A stretch of 64,000 nucleotides of DNA from Flaccisagitta enflata (GCA_965153355.1 OZ231126.1:3224001-3288000); one strand, 5' to 3'. Positions 11,058 through 24,318 are shown, counted from the first letter of the stretch. Notes: a model not told the origin generated them from the sequence alone. Numbers and translations are program-made.

Positions 11058-13063
11058 ACAGTACCGGAATCAAAGAACTGGTGATAAGGAGGGAAGCCAT
11101 ATCTTTCCAATTACAAGGATATGAGATCTGAAATTTTTCTGTAATTATGCCTATAGTACCCCCACCCCCCATAAGGGTTTGGAGCTGTTCCGGGCAATTT
11201 TTGTTTTTGGTTGTCAAAAAAATTTTTAAAAATTGTTGTATGTTCTAAAATTTATTTCAAAATTTTCTTTTATGTTAAATATAGAGTAATGCCGAACTAT
11301 AAATTTCATTTTTTGAAAAATATTTTCCGATAATTTTTAAGGGAACGACACTAAAAAAACAAAAATTTCAAAAAAATGAAAAATAGTTATAATTTCCTAA
11401 ATAATTGGCTTAACATGATAATTTTTGGCATAAGTAGTCCTGAGAACCTTCAATGTGTATACCAAAATTTCAACAGTGTCATGGAATTGAATTTTAAAGG
11501 AGTTATAGCATTTTGAAATTTTAATGATTTTTTATAAAAACCATTTTTTCCTATGAAATTTTTTTTTGTCAACCATTTTTCTTAAAATTTCATATACAAA
11601 CAAAGTAACAGATGAATTTTTGCTTCCAAAAAAAATTTGGCCATTGTGACCCCTTAAAAAAATTTTTCTCAAAAATTGCCAAAATGACCCCACATTTTCA
11701 AAGTTGAATAAAAACTTTTCCTGTCATCCGATCATCTTCATTTTTGGTAGTTGTTACCTATTATCTACCCTAACTTCACCTAAAATTTGAGCTCACTACG
11801 CCAAACGGTTGCGGAGATATTGACTTTCAAAATTACTTTGTCAGAGCAAAATCAGCAAAATTGACATTGTGGCCATTTTTGAGCTTGCATAGAATTTCAT
11901 TTTTTCTTCCAGAGACCTCCATTTTAGCTGAAGTTACTCGGGTTTAAGCATATATTCTATTCCAAAATTTCACACTTGTCAGCCAAGCCGTTTTAGGGAT
12001 ATGATGGTCCAAAGTTTTAAAAAATGCCAATTTTTCAATAAAATCTTCAGGAGAAAAATAAGCAAAAATTTTTCTCAAAATGGTTTTCAAAGGGGGGTTC
12101 AACACAATTGGGAATTATCTAATTCAACCAGATCCAAAACCCGGAGGACAACCTTTTTTTAAAAATTTTTTTGAAAAATTTTCCTTGCAATCTTTGTTGA
12201 AAAATTAGTGTTTTTTGAAATTTTGGACCATCATATCCCTAAAATAGCTTGGCTGACAAGTGCGAAATTTTGGAATATGAATATATGCTTAAACCTTAGT
12301 AACTTCAGCTAAAATGGAGGTCTCTAGAAGAAAAAATAGAATTTTATACAAACTCAAAAATGGCCAAAATGCCAATTTTGCTGATTTTGCTCTGACAAAG
12401 TAACTTTGAACGTCAATATCTCCTGGCAGAACAACGATAAATAAATTTTAGGTGAAGTTAGGAGTAGTAATAGGTAACAACTCCATAAATGAATGACTCG
12501 AATGGCAAGAACAGATTTATTCAACTGAAAAATGGGTCATTTAACAGTACGAGAAAACCATAAGGGTCTGATGGCAAATTTTTGAGCTGCAGTCATCAGT
12601 CTGATTTTAACTATGAGGTACAGAAAATGATTGACAAAAAATTTTATAGAGAAAAATGAATTTTACAAAAAATGTTAAAAATTTAAAATCATATATCACC
12701 AAAATTCAACTATGACCTGTTGAAACTGCATACACGTGAAGGTTCTCAGAGACTATAAATATAAAAATATTAAACCAGTATTTAAGTACATATTTCTGAG
12801 GCCACACAGTCTGCAAATGACGAAAAGCTCTTGGCATCACTATATCTAACATAAGACAATTTTGAAATAAAACCACACAACATACAATAGCAATTTTTAG
12901 AAAAAAATTTTTGACAGCCAAAAACAAAAAATGCCAACTCAAACCCACTTATGAGGAATGAAGGCCTCTCAAATTGCACACCACAGAAAAGAATTTCAGA
13001 TCCTTGTAATTGAAGAGATATGGCTTCCCTCCTTATCACCAGTTCTTTGATTCCGGTACTGTA
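11058..13063. mobile_element. 2-kb nested inverted repeat (left copy)
   Basis: ACAGTACCGGAATCAAAGAA at 11059 and its exact inverse at the far end (about 13043-13062). Arms of nearly 1 kb meet near 12060. Landmarks recur in mirror order, such as ATATGATGGTCCAAA, ACCTCCATTTTAGCTGAAGT and AAGTTACTTTGTCAGAGCA-like segments. AT-rich, no coding capacity. The outer half 12430-12990 is much noisier than in the right-arm copy. Probably a fold-back element or a stalled inverted duplication. Confidence 0.75.
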
Positions 13064-13479
13064 TACGTTTGATCACCGTCGGAGCTTGATACTGTCTCTG
13101 GCCAAGGAATCATCTAACCGGTATCTCTCTTGGTCTAACGGGTATCTCATTGACTAGTTTTCACTACCTTACCTCACTGCTACTCTAACCGTTAAAACAA
13201 AAACAAACAAAAAAAAAACGCCAAGGAGACGAAGAAAAATCAGTACTCATGTATTCGTTTTTGATGCAGCGTATAAAGATATAGAAACTTTAGTTTTCTA
13301 TAAATACAAGATATGGATCAAGAAGACACAATGTAAAGAATTCTTACTTTTCCCCTGCGGAAATCTGAAGGCTCAGCACAATTGAATGGAAAGCAAAGGG
13401 GAGGGGTAAGACTAGATGGAATGGGTGAAAGATTTTTCTTTAATGACATTGCAAAAAAGGGGCCCAAACATACTTGAAA

Positions 13480-13690
13480 ATGTGGAATTAATCTACAAGT
13501 TTTTCCAGAATTAAAGATGTCAACCCCAATTTTCGAACCACAAACGTCCCCAGAAACTACCGGGCCCCTAGTCATAAAATCTGGCATGAATCAACGTCAT
13601 AGCCTGATATGTGTCAAACTTTTTGACCATTTTTTTTTTGGCCCACAGACTCCTGCGGAATTACACCCATAAGCTAGCACAACTCCGACC
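13480..13690 (+). pseudogene. Diverged partial relative of the 113-residue ORF
   Basis: The plus-strand frame from about 13478 reads GINLQVFPELKMSTPIFEPQ and continues to a TAA near 13672. A TGA sits just upstream of it. It matches the C-terminal third of the ORF at 14671-15012 (FPQLKMPTSIFEPHMSSEET). The two face each other across an inverted-repeat element. The mirror copy is at about 23705-23905 on the minus strand. Likely a fragment. Confidence 0.35.
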
Positions 13691-13710
13691 AAAGATAGAA
13701 ATTCAAATAA

Positions 13711-14673
13711 ATAACTATGGCAAAATAAAAAAAGACAGCAATTTTCAAAATGATATTGTGAGCTCATTTTAGAGCAGGCATAATTTTAGACCCAGCGATA
13801 GTTTTGTACAAATTTGCTACCTAGCCAAAAAATCAGATCTTGAAAAAGTTGATTTTTGCACCCATAGCATTGATTTTTGCAAAATTTGGCCATTGAACAA
13901 TTGCCGAGTTGGTTTCAGTTTCAGTTTAGACCTAACTTTGAAAATTAGCTGTGAGCTCAATTTTTGGAGCAAGATCAAAAGTTTCTAGATGGTGATAGCA
14001 TGTCAAATTTCTGACACAGCAAAAAAATCAGAGCTCAAAAAAGTTTATTTTTGTAGCTGTAACATCAATTTTTGTAAAATCAATTGAAGTTGGATGGCCA
14101 AAATGAAAAAAACATTTATCTAGAAATGATTTTAAATGTTCATTTTTTTTAGTAGCTTCACATTTATTTTTTTAGTTGATAGTATAACAAGTTTTTGGCA
14201 CAGCAAAAAAATCAGAACTCAAAAAAGTGTATTATTGCATCGGTATCATCAATTTTTGTAAATTGACCTCAAATAAAAAGTCTAGTACTGTTATCTAGTT
14301 TTAAAAGATTTTACAAGAATTGATGTAGAAGGTACAAAAATACACTTTTTTGAATTCTGATTTTTTGTATGTGTCATGTTTGACCTGCTATGCTTAGTCT
14401 CAAAAGCATTGATCTTGCTCTGAGATTGAGCTCACGGTAAATTTTGAGTTGGATTTGGCTTCAAGAGCCTGTTAGAAGCAATGGTTCAATTGATAAAAAA
14501 TTTTGCAAAACTCCAATGCAGGCGCAAAAATCAACTTTTTCAAGATCTGATTTTTTAACCAGGTAGCAAATTTGACAAACTATCATAGTCTAAAAAATTA
14601 TGAAGCTGCTCTGAAAAATGAGTTCACAATATCATTTTGAAAATTACTGTCTTTTTTTATTTTGCCATAGTTA
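13711..14673. mobile_element. About 1-kb fold-back element (left copy)
   Basis: AACTATGGCAAAATAAAAAA at 13713 and its inverse ending at about 14671. Arms of about 480 bp contain CAGATCTTGAAAAAGTTGAT and its inverse, and meet near 14190. The symmetry extends at lower identity into the flanking ORF fragments (about 13486-14815). Several internal blocks (TTTGCTGTGTCAGAAATTTG type) recur as diverged subrepeats. Mirror 22717-23675. Confidence 0.7.
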
Positions 14674-15012
14674 GTAGGTAATGGAATTAGAAATTATCCA
14701 AGGAGGATTCCTGCCAATTCTAAAACGTATTGGCCCAGTAGTCTCTTCTGACGACATGTGTGGTTCAAAAATCGACGTTGGCATCTTTAGTTGTGGGAAA
14801 ACCTGAAGACCTTTCCAATAGTGATTATAACTAGGATAGTGCAGGAAGTTGTAATCGTAATATGATACCGTAAGGGAATCGTAGTTGGCATTATTTTTCC
14901 TATCGACTAGACGAGCGATAACCATGAGGTACCAAGCTCCAAGCATAGTAACATTTTGCGATCTATCATTACTATCAATTGTAGAAGTAACGGGTACGAA
15001 ACGCCGTGACAC
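14671..15012 (-). CDS. Unrecognised 113-residue ORF, left copy
   Basis: Open frame starting MSRRFVPVTSTIDSNDRSQN and ending NSITY, rich in Tyr and Asn in the middle. I do not recognise it. It is preserved identically at 22379-22720 on the right arm, but that only reflects the palindrome. Better support for past coding use: its C-terminal block (FPQLKMPTSIFEPHMSSEET) has a diverged relative in opposite orientation at about 13480-13600, reading FPELKMSTPIFEPQTSPETT. Differences fall in a way that keeps the peptide similar. The two flank a hairpin element at 13711-14673. It could be a remnant of a transposon protein or a duplicated exon. Confidence 0.35.
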   Translation of the reverse strand: MSRRFVPVTSTIDSNDRSQNVTMLGAWYLMVIARLVDRKNNANYDSLTVSYYDYNFLHYPSYNHYWKGLQVFPQLKMPTSIFEPHMSSEETTGPIRFRIGRNPPWIISNSITY

Positions 15013-15505
15013 GCAAAAATTTTAAAATCGCGAGGAGTCAAACGGGCAAACACGTTTCAATCGTTGTTGGCTGAGCCCTCAGCTTTACGCATTAGTGACA
15101 CTTGGAAGGGGGGGGGGCGGGGAAAAGAGCAAGCATACATAAAAGGAAAACATACGTACGATCAAAGGAAATGAAACAAAGGACAAATATTGTCGAAGCA
15201 ATGTGGTAATTCTTTTCTTAATTCAGTTTAATCTGCGTATTCATAATTCCTAATTGGTTTTTTTCTACGCGGCAATTTAGCACTCGATTGCGTGAGGAGT
15301 CAAGCCATTCAAGGATCGTTTCCGTAGGCCTTAAATAAATTGAAAATATGAAATAGGTTAAAAGATTATGGGAAACCGCAGAAGCTCTTATTAGCGCTTA
15401 TGAAATTGAAATGACATCCAGTATAAAATGTCGGTATTATCGTTTTACCCTCCAACTATGTGTCTAAAACAGACCTTTTTTTACTTGGATTTTGTTTTTA
15501 ATTTT

Positions 15506-15628
15506 AGGTGCGACAAAGCACCTCTATAACTGGCTGTGTCCGTCGGTCGGTCTGTCAGTTGGTCGGTCGGGTAACGTATTCGTTCGACGATCCACACGTC
15601 GCACCTTATTGGCCTACTTGGCCTCGTT
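15506..15628 (+). repeat. Hairpin-headed element, AGGTGC stem (left arm)
   Basis: AGGTGCGACAAAGCACCT, then CTATAACTGGCTGTGTCCGT and a GGTCGGTC run. The internal box GTCGCACCT is an exact complement of the first nine bases. Ends GGCCTACTTGGCC. Mirror 21761-21885. Confidence 0.75.
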
Positions 15629-15637
15629 TTATTTTAA

Positions 15638-16280
<643 letters not shown>

Positions 16281-16311
16281 CAGATGCCGTTCTCAGCCAG
16301 TCTAAACCATT

Positions 16312-16540
16312 TTACAGCTGTTCGTTTGGCATGATCTTTCTAAGACTCACTTGAGTTATTCGAGGGGGAAGTTGCAACGTGCAGCACATGATTCCCGCAA
16401 TGTTTCTGGACACCTGAAAGAGACGCATAATGAATATTGAATAGCAAGTCTATTGACTTCGATAGGCGCCTAATTACCGAGATTTCTAAAGAGAAAGGAT
16501 AGCGAAAAGTATTATAATAGTAAAATGGAAGCAGAAGCGG

Positions 16541-16572
<32 letters not shown>

Positions 16573-18756
16573 AAAACCAGAAGAGATTCCCAAATACCTT
16601 GGCGTCCATAACTTCCCATCGGTCTTTTTCTACATCGTAGCGTTGAATGAGATCGAGAAAATTTCTGGAATTCCAAGTGTAACCCCCAATGTTACAGATA
16701 AATCTGCAAAGAAAAACATTTCTTATTAACAATCAGCCGGGCTCTGGCTGGATCAAAAATCATGAGGCCTTTTCCATTGAAGTCTTTTATAGCAGCATTC
16801 AGGATAATCGATGGGTGGTGGGGGTAGGGGTGGGGGGAGATAAGGATGTGTGGAGGCGATGCCAGGAATAACCTCCTTTGAGAGGGGTTGAAAAGGACAG
16901 ACTTAAACTGACAACCGTGTGAAACAATCGTTTCAATATAGCCTGATCCTGAAACCTTACTTTGCCCGTTCTGTCGAAGTAAATGACCAACATGCAACAA
17001 TGCAATCGTTTGCACATATATTGGGATTTATAGACCGGCTTACCCGTGAAAGTAAACAGGGAACGTGTGACCTTGTCCGCGACACATGGAAGTGAGAGTC
17101 GTCCATTGTTCCGTGTCGGGGTCGAAGCATTCCGTGCTCAACGCGTCGCATCTCAATGCGTTGCTGTTCACGTAATTGCCACCAAACACGTAAATCTGCG
17201 GGGACAGATCCCGGGACGGAGTACAATAAATAGCTAGCATCTCCTTGTTTTAAAATTGGATATTGATAAAAGGCCATCTCTTATATCATTGACACCGCTT
17301 CCAATGACCAGTTGGAAGCTTCAGCTTCTCGTTATGTTTTATTATTAGCACTATTCCTAGTTTTTTTTTGCTCAGGAATGTTTATCAGTCGAACCTTTGG
17401 CCATAGTGTGGGTACCGCTTTTTGGGCAGCGGCCCCGAAGGGGCCGATGACCACTGCTTTCACACAGGAGAAATTTCTCACCTCCTTCTCCTTCGTACTC
17501 CCCACCCCGCTTTTCAGCCTCGAGGCCTAACTCCCAGCCTCAAGGGCCCAACTCCCAGCCTTGGCTCAATTCCCCAACCTTGAGGCTCAAATCCCAGTCT
17601 CGAGGCTCAAATCTCAGCCAAGAGGCTCAAATCCCTGCCTCTAAGCTCAAATCCCAGCTTCAAGGCCCCGATTCCAGCCTCCAGGCTCAAATAAAAACAG
17701 CATAGGTCATCGGCTCCTTCGGGGCCGCTGCCCTATGCTCATCTCACCCTCATACACTCACTTAGGGGCAACGGGTACCGCCGACCATCTAACGCTTTTG
17801 CGACTATTCAAACACTACGAGCAGCCATTTCTCTCATAAATTTCTGACTCGACCAAAACACACCATTGCCGCCGCGCGGCTGCAAAGCATACTCACCATT
17901 GTAACTCCAATGAAGCATGCTCACCATTGTAACTCCCATGAATGTATGATCACATCAATGAATGCACATTAACTGATGATTGATGAAGCAACAGCAACAT
18001 AGCTATGCAGATTATCAATGCTGATTCTGGCAACAGCGACGAAGACAAATTTACCTTGTCGTTGACGGAGACCATTCCATGATACATCCTGGCACGCATC
18101 ATGGACAGCTTGGACGTCCACTGGTCTTCGCTCGGGTTATAGCACATGAATTTGTTCGAAACGTGCCCAGAGAGCGATCCTCCACTAAGCATCCGTGAGA
18201 ACAGAAAATACTTGTTAATCGCGGTGATAAGTGGGCTCTATCTTCTTAACACCACGCAAATGAACAAAACAGAACAGAACAGGCGAACCAGACAAATCCA
18301 CAGAAATCCAGCGAACACGTTCTTTAATCATGTGAATAAAGTATAAACATCACCACATGGGCAGCCAAGATCTACTTTACCTAATGTAGACGTTCCCTTT
18401 GGCCACGCAACCAGCGTGTCCGTGCGTCGAAGCCGAGAGGGGAGCAATGTAGTCCCATTTGTTCTTCTTGAAGTCGTACTACAAATGAATTGGAGAGTAT
18501 TTTTTTGATGAACCACGCCACGTGAATCATTTTCAACGCTTGTCTGACTGGGCCGTTTTGAGACAGTAGTTACCGATGTACATAAGATATCATCAACAAT
18601 CTCCAGATCGTCACCTTCTCGGCGGTGGAAAGAGATCCGAATCTGTTCCTGCCTCCGACGGCGATAACGTGGTGGCCAACGGACATGGCGCAAAACGTGG
18701 CACGCTCCTCGTTCATTGACGCCATTTGCATCCAAGAGTCGAAATTTGGAGAGTAT
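16312..18756 (-). CDS. Kelch-repeat (Kelch-like) gene, C-terminal part, left copy, 5' end cut by palindrome axis
   Basis: Six exons with consistent phase: 18615-18756, 18381-18478, 18055-18184, 17044-17195, 16598-16703 and 16312-16413 (stop at 16312-16314). They encode about 242 residues of a beta-propeller. Four Gly-Gly doublets are visible ([31 protein letters not shown]), with the matching downstream Trp signatures (DSWMQM, NKWDYI, DQWTSK, EQWTTL, DRWEVM), so five to six blades. The tail [13 protein letters not shown] is typical of the C-terminus of BTB-Kelch proteins, which act as substrate adaptors for Cul3 ubiquitin ligases. No BTB or BACK exon exists between the first exon and the axis about 120 bases upstream. 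The gene therefore lacks its 5' half here. Specific KLHL identity was not determined. Confidence 0.85.
17418..17810. mobile_element. TIR element with 21-bp minisatellite in the Kelch intron
   Basis: Left end TTGGGCAGCGGCCCCGAAGG holds the perfect hairpin GGCCCCGAAGGGGCC. Right end CTCCTTCGGGGCCGCTGCCC is at about 17722. The interior is an array of GAGGCTCAAATCCCAGCCTC-like units. An outer box, GGCAACGGGTACCGC, is followed by GACCATCTAACGCTTTTGCG at about 17785. It lies in the intron between exons 18055-18184 and 17044-17195. The right-arm equivalent (about 19740-20013) is strongly corrupted. Confidence 0.7.
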
Positions 18757-18974
18757 CTGTTGTTAAGAAGGTAACAAAGGATGATAGAATGAAGTTTGAA
18801 AGAGACAAGAGCGTGTCAACTCCATTGATTGATCAGGTTAAAAGATTGACAAGCAGGCAGGTACACATTGTGAAGCAGGCGGATGACAATGCCCGTCTGT
18901 TTGTAATCTTAGCCTGTCAATCGACGAGTTGGCACACGCTCTGTCTGAAACTATCGCTGTTGCAGCAACAACAG

Positions 18975-20863
18975 TACTCTCAAATTTCGACACTCTTAAT
19001 TCTAAATAATGGGCGAGCATGCCACATACGCGCAATATCAACCTGCGACGCTGGTCGAATGCTCCTGGCGATCTGGAAGATTATTGATGATATGTAGCCA
19101 TCGGCTCTGTCAAAACGACGATCAGATGGCGTTAATGATATTTAAATATATTCATTTATGGCTGGCAAAAAGGCAAATATACGACAACTCCCTCTCAGCT
19201 CGACACACGAACACGCTGATTGCTGCATCTACGACCAGGTAAAGAAACGGGGCTCTTGGCATTATGTGACGATATTTGCTACTATTCACATGATTAAAGA
19301 ACGTGTTAAGCTGAATCTGCAGTTCATTAATTTCTATTCTGTTCTGACTGTTCATTGCGTGATTATTAAATGAAATTACTGCATACCGCGATCCTTTTCT
19401 GTTCTCACGGATGCCCAGTGGAGGTCAACTCTCTGAGCACGTTTCAGACAAATTCATGTGCTACTAACCCGAGCGAGCGATGGACGTCCATCTGTGCGTG
19501 CCGAAGGTCGTGATGGTGCCCGAAAACAAATTTGTCTTCGTCACTATTATCAGCATTGATAATCTGCGCCTTGCTGTTGCTCGTCAATCATCGGTGTGTG
19601 CATTCGTGATGATCGCCATTCATGGTACAATAGTGAGCATGCTTCATTGGAGGTGCAATGGTATTATACTTGCAGCCGCGCGGCAATCAGTGATCGAGTC
19701 GAAATTTATGAATAATGTAATGTTTGAATAGTCGCAAAAGCTTTGGAAAACCGACGTACCGACAGCTGGTGTATGAGTAGACCTGGTGGGGAAAGGCGAC
19801 GGCGTGGTGACCTATGCTGTTTGAGCCTGGAGGAAGCTGGGACAACTGGATTTGAAGCAGAAGGTGGCCTCTTGGCTGTCAGGCGCTGGATTTAACACTC
19901 AGGTTGGGATGAAACCTCCAGGCTGGAGTAGGCCTTGAGTGAGTGCCGGCAGGCTGAGGGGGTGCGAGGAAGGAGGAGGGAGAATATCGTCATCCGGCAT
20001 AAAGGGCCGCCTTAAAAGCGGTACCCACACTATGGCCAAAGGTTCGACTGATAAACATTCCTGAGCAAAAAAAAACTAGGAATAGTGCTAATAATAAAAC
20101 ATAACGAGAAGCTGAAGCTTCCAACTGGTCATTGGAAGCGGTGTCAATGATATAAGAGATGGCCTTTTATCAATATCCAATTTTAAAACAAGGAGATGCT
20201 AGCTATTTATTGTACTCCGTCCCGGGATCTGTCCCCGCAGATTTACGTGTTTGGTGGCAATTACGTGAACAGCAACGCATTGAGATGCGACGCGTTGAGC
20301 ACGGAATGCTTCGACCCCGACACGGAACAATGGACGACTCTCACTTCCATGTGTCGCGGACAAGGTCACACGTTCCCTGTTTACTTTCACGGGTAAGCCG
20401 GTCTATAAATCCCAATATATGTGCAAACGATTGCATTGTTGCATGTTGGTCATTTACTTCGACAGAACGGGCAAAGTAAGGTTTCAGGATCAGGCTATAT
20501 TGAAACGATTGTTTCACACGGTTGTCAGTTTAAGTCTGTCCTTTTCAACCCCTCTCAAAGGAGGTTATTCCTGGCATCGCCTCCACACATCCTTATCTCC
20601 CCCCACCCCTACCCCCACCACCCATCGATTATCCTGAATGCTGCTATAAAAGACTTCAATGGAAAAGGCCTCATGATTTTTGATCCAGCCAGAGCCCGGC
20701 TGATTGTTAATAAGAAATGTTTTTCTTTGCAGATTTATCTGTAACATTGGGGGTTACACTTGGAATTCCAGAAATTTTCTCGATCTCATTCAACGCTACG
20801 ATGTAGAAAAAGACCGATGGGAAGTTATGGACGCCAAGGTATTTGGGAATCTCTTCTGGTTTT

Positions 20864-20895
<32 letters not shown>

Positions 20896-21124
20896 CCGCT
20901 TCTGCTTCCATTTTACTATTATAATACTTTTCGCTATCCTTTCTCTTTAGAAATCTCGGTAATTAGGCGCCTATCGAAGTCAATAGACTTGCTATTCAAT
21001 ATTCATTATGCGTCTCTTTCAGGTGTCCAGAAACATTGCGGGAATCATGTGCTGCACGTTGCAACTTCCCCCTCGAATAACTCAAGTGAGTCTTAGAAAG
21101 ATCATGCCAAACGAACAGCTGTAA
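18975..21124 (+). pseudogene. Kelch-repeat gene, right copy, 5' exons corrupted
   Basis: Mirror of the left Kelch gene. The last three exons, 20241-20392, 20733-20838 and 21023-21124, are identical in translation to the left copy. The three upstream exons are recognisable but broken. Homologues lie at about 18975-19068 (starting after CAACAACAG), about 19150-19238 and about 19419-19526. In the last of these the frame runs to KFMCY and then hits TAA because of a one-base insertion, and about 20 bases are missing further on. The damage is dominated by small deletions and stops exactly where the palindrome becomes near-identical, so it may be unpolished sequence rather than a decayed gene. Confidence 0.7.
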
Positions 21125-21160
21125 AATGGTTTAGACTGGCTGAGAACGGCATCTCATCGG

Positions 21161-21753
<593 letters not shown>

Positions 21754-21760
21754 TTAAAAT

Positions 21761-21885
21761 AAAACGAGGCCAAGTAGGCCAATAAGGTGCGACGTGTGGA
21801 TCGTCGAACGAATGCGTTACCCGACCGACCAACTGACAGACCGACCGACGGACACAGCCAGTTATAGAGGTGCTTTGTCGCACCT
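21761..21885 (-). repeat. Hairpin-headed element, AGGTGC stem (right arm)
   Basis: Mirror of 15506-15628; ends AGGTGCTTTGTCGCACCT. It directly abuts the compound GT/CT microsatellite. Confidence 0.75.
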
Positions 21886-22378
21886 AAAATTAAAAACAAA
21901 ATCCAAGTAAAAAAAGGTCTGTTTTAGACACATAGTTGGAGGGTAAAACGATAATACCGACATTTTATACTGGATGTCATTTCAATTTCATAAGCGCTAA
22001 TAAGAGCTTCTGCGGTTTCCCATAATCTTTTAACCTATTTCATATTTTCAATTTATTTAAGGCCTACGGAAACGATCCTTGAATGGCTTGACTCCTCACG
22101 CAATCGAGTGCTAAATTGCCGCGTCGAAAAAAACCAATTAGGAATTATGAATACGCAGATTAAACTGAATTAAGAAAAGAATTACCACATTGCTTCGACA
22201 ATATTTGTCCTGTGTTTCATTTCCTTTGATCGTACGTATGTTTTCCTTTTATGTATGCTTGCTCTTTTCCCCGCCCCCCCCCCTTCCAAGTGTCACTAAT
22301 GCGTAAAGCTGAGGGCTCAGCCAACAACGATTGAAACGTGTTTGCCCGTTTGACTCCTCGCGATTTTAAAATTTTTGC

Positions 22379-22720
22379 GTGTCACGGCGTTTCGTACCCG
22401 TTACTTCTACAATTGATAGTAATGATAGATCGCAAAATGTTACTATGCTTGGAGCTTGGTACCTCATGGTTATCGCTCGTCTAGTCGATAGGAAAAATAA
22501 TGCCAACTACGATTCCCTTACGGTATCATATTACGATTACAACTTCCTGCACTATCCTAGTTATAATCACTATTGGAAAGGTCTTCAGGTTTTCCCACAA
22601 CTAAAGATGCCAACGTCGATTTTTGAACCACACATGTCGTCAGAAGAGACTACTGGGCCAATACGTTTTAGAATTGGCAGGAATCCTCCTTGGATAATTT
22701 CTAATTCCATTACCTACTAA
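22379..22720 (+). CDS. Unrecognised 113-residue ORF, right copy
   Basis: Mirror of 14671-15012 with the same translation. It lies between the Kelch 3' end (21124) and the hairpin element 22717-23675. Its partial inverted relative lies on the minus strand at about 23780-23900. No in-frame link to the Kelch or LolA-like genes was found, though the strand is the same. No function is proposed. Confidence 0.35.
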   Translation: MSRRFVPVTSTIDSNDRSQNVTMLGAWYLMVIARLVDRKNNANYDSLTVSYYDYNFLHYPSYNHYWKGLQVFPQLKMPTSIFEPHMSSEETTGPIRFRIGRNPPWIISNSITY

Positions 22721-23675
22721 CTATGGCAAAATAAAAAAAGACAGTAATTTTCAAAATGATATTATGAACTCATTTTTCAGAGCAGCTTTATAATTTTTTA
22801 GACTAAGATAGTTTGTCAAATTTGCTACCTGGTTAAAAAATCAGATCTTGAAAAAGTTGATTTTTGCGCACATTTGCCAGCTTTAGGTTTTGCAAATTTT
22901 GTCAATTGAACCATCGCCAAATAGGTTTCAGTTTAGATCCAACTTTGAAAATCTACTGTGAGCTCAACTTTTAGAGCAAGATCAATATTTTTAAGATGGT
23001 GATAGCAGGTCACAAATTTCTAACACAGCAAAAAATCAGAATTCAAAAAAGTGTATTTTTATATCTTCTACATCAATTCTTGCAAAATCTTTTAAAACTA
23101 GATAACAGTACTAGACTTTTTTTATGGTCAATTTACAAAAATTGATGATACCGATGCAAATAATACACTTTTGAGTTCTGATTTTTTTGCTGTGTCAAAA
23201 ACTTGTTTTACTATCACCAACTAAAAAATGTGAAGCTACTAAAAAGAGTGAACATTTGAAATCATTTCAAGATAAATGTTTTTCATTTTGGCCATCCAAC
23301 TTCAACTGATTTTACAAAAATTGATGTTACAGCTACAAAAATAAACTTTTTTGAGCTCTGATTTTTTCGCTGTGTCAGAAATTTGACATGCTATCACCAT
23401 CTCAGAAATTTTGATCATGCTCAAAAAATTGAGCTCACAGTCAATTTCAAGTTAGGTCTAAACTAAATTGAAACCAACTCGCTTGTTGTTCAATAGACAA
23501 ATTTTGCAAAAATCAATGCTATGGGTGCAAAAATCAACTTTTTCAAGATCTGATTTTTTGGCTAGGTAGCAAATTAGACAAACTATCATGGTCTAAAAAT
23601 TATAAAGCTGCTCTAAAATGAGCTCACAATATCATTTGAAAATTATATTCTTTTTTATTTTGCTTTACCTATTTA
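22717..23675. mobile_element. About 1-kb fold-back element (right copy)
   Basis: Mirror of 13711-14673: inverted arms with CAGATCTTGAAAAAGTTGAT and its complement around an axis near 23195. Non-coding. Confidence 0.7.
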
Positions 23676-24318
23676 TTTGAAATTCTATCTTTGGTCGCAG
23701 TTGTGCTAGCTTATGGGTGTAATATCGCAGGAGTCTGTGGGCCAAAAAAAATGGTCAAAAAGTTTGACACATATCAGGCTATGACGTTGATTCATGCCAG
23801 ATTTTATGACTAGGGGCCCGGTAGTTTCTGGGGACGTTTGTGGTTCGAAAATTGGGGTTGACATCTTTAATTCTGGAAAAACTTGTAGTAGTTTAATTCC
23901 ACATTTTCAAGTATGTTTGGGCCCCTTTTTTGCAATGTCATTAAAGAAAAATCTTTCACCCATTCCATCTAGTCTTACCCCTCCCCTTTGCTTTCCATTC
24001 AATTGTGCTGAGCCTTCAGATTTCCGCAGGGGAAAAGTAAGAATTCTTTACATTGTGTCTTCTTGATCCATATCTTGTATTTATAGAAAACTAAAGTTTC
24101 TATATCTTTATACGCTGCATCAAAAACGAATACATGAGTACTGATTTTTCTTCGTCTCCTTGGCGTTTTTTTTTGTTTGTTTTTGTTTTAACGGTTAGAG
24201 TAGCAGTGAGGTAAGGTAGTGAAAACTAGTCAATGAGATACCCGTTAGACCAAGAGAGATACCGGTTAGATGATTCCTTGGCCAGAGACAGTATCAAGCT
24301 CCGACGGTGATCAAACAT

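Noticed and set aside
13318-13587. 89-codon minus-strand open frame and mirror at 23794-24066
   Set aside because: It lies antisense to a fragment with better protein-level similarity to the neighbouring ORF; no family recognised.
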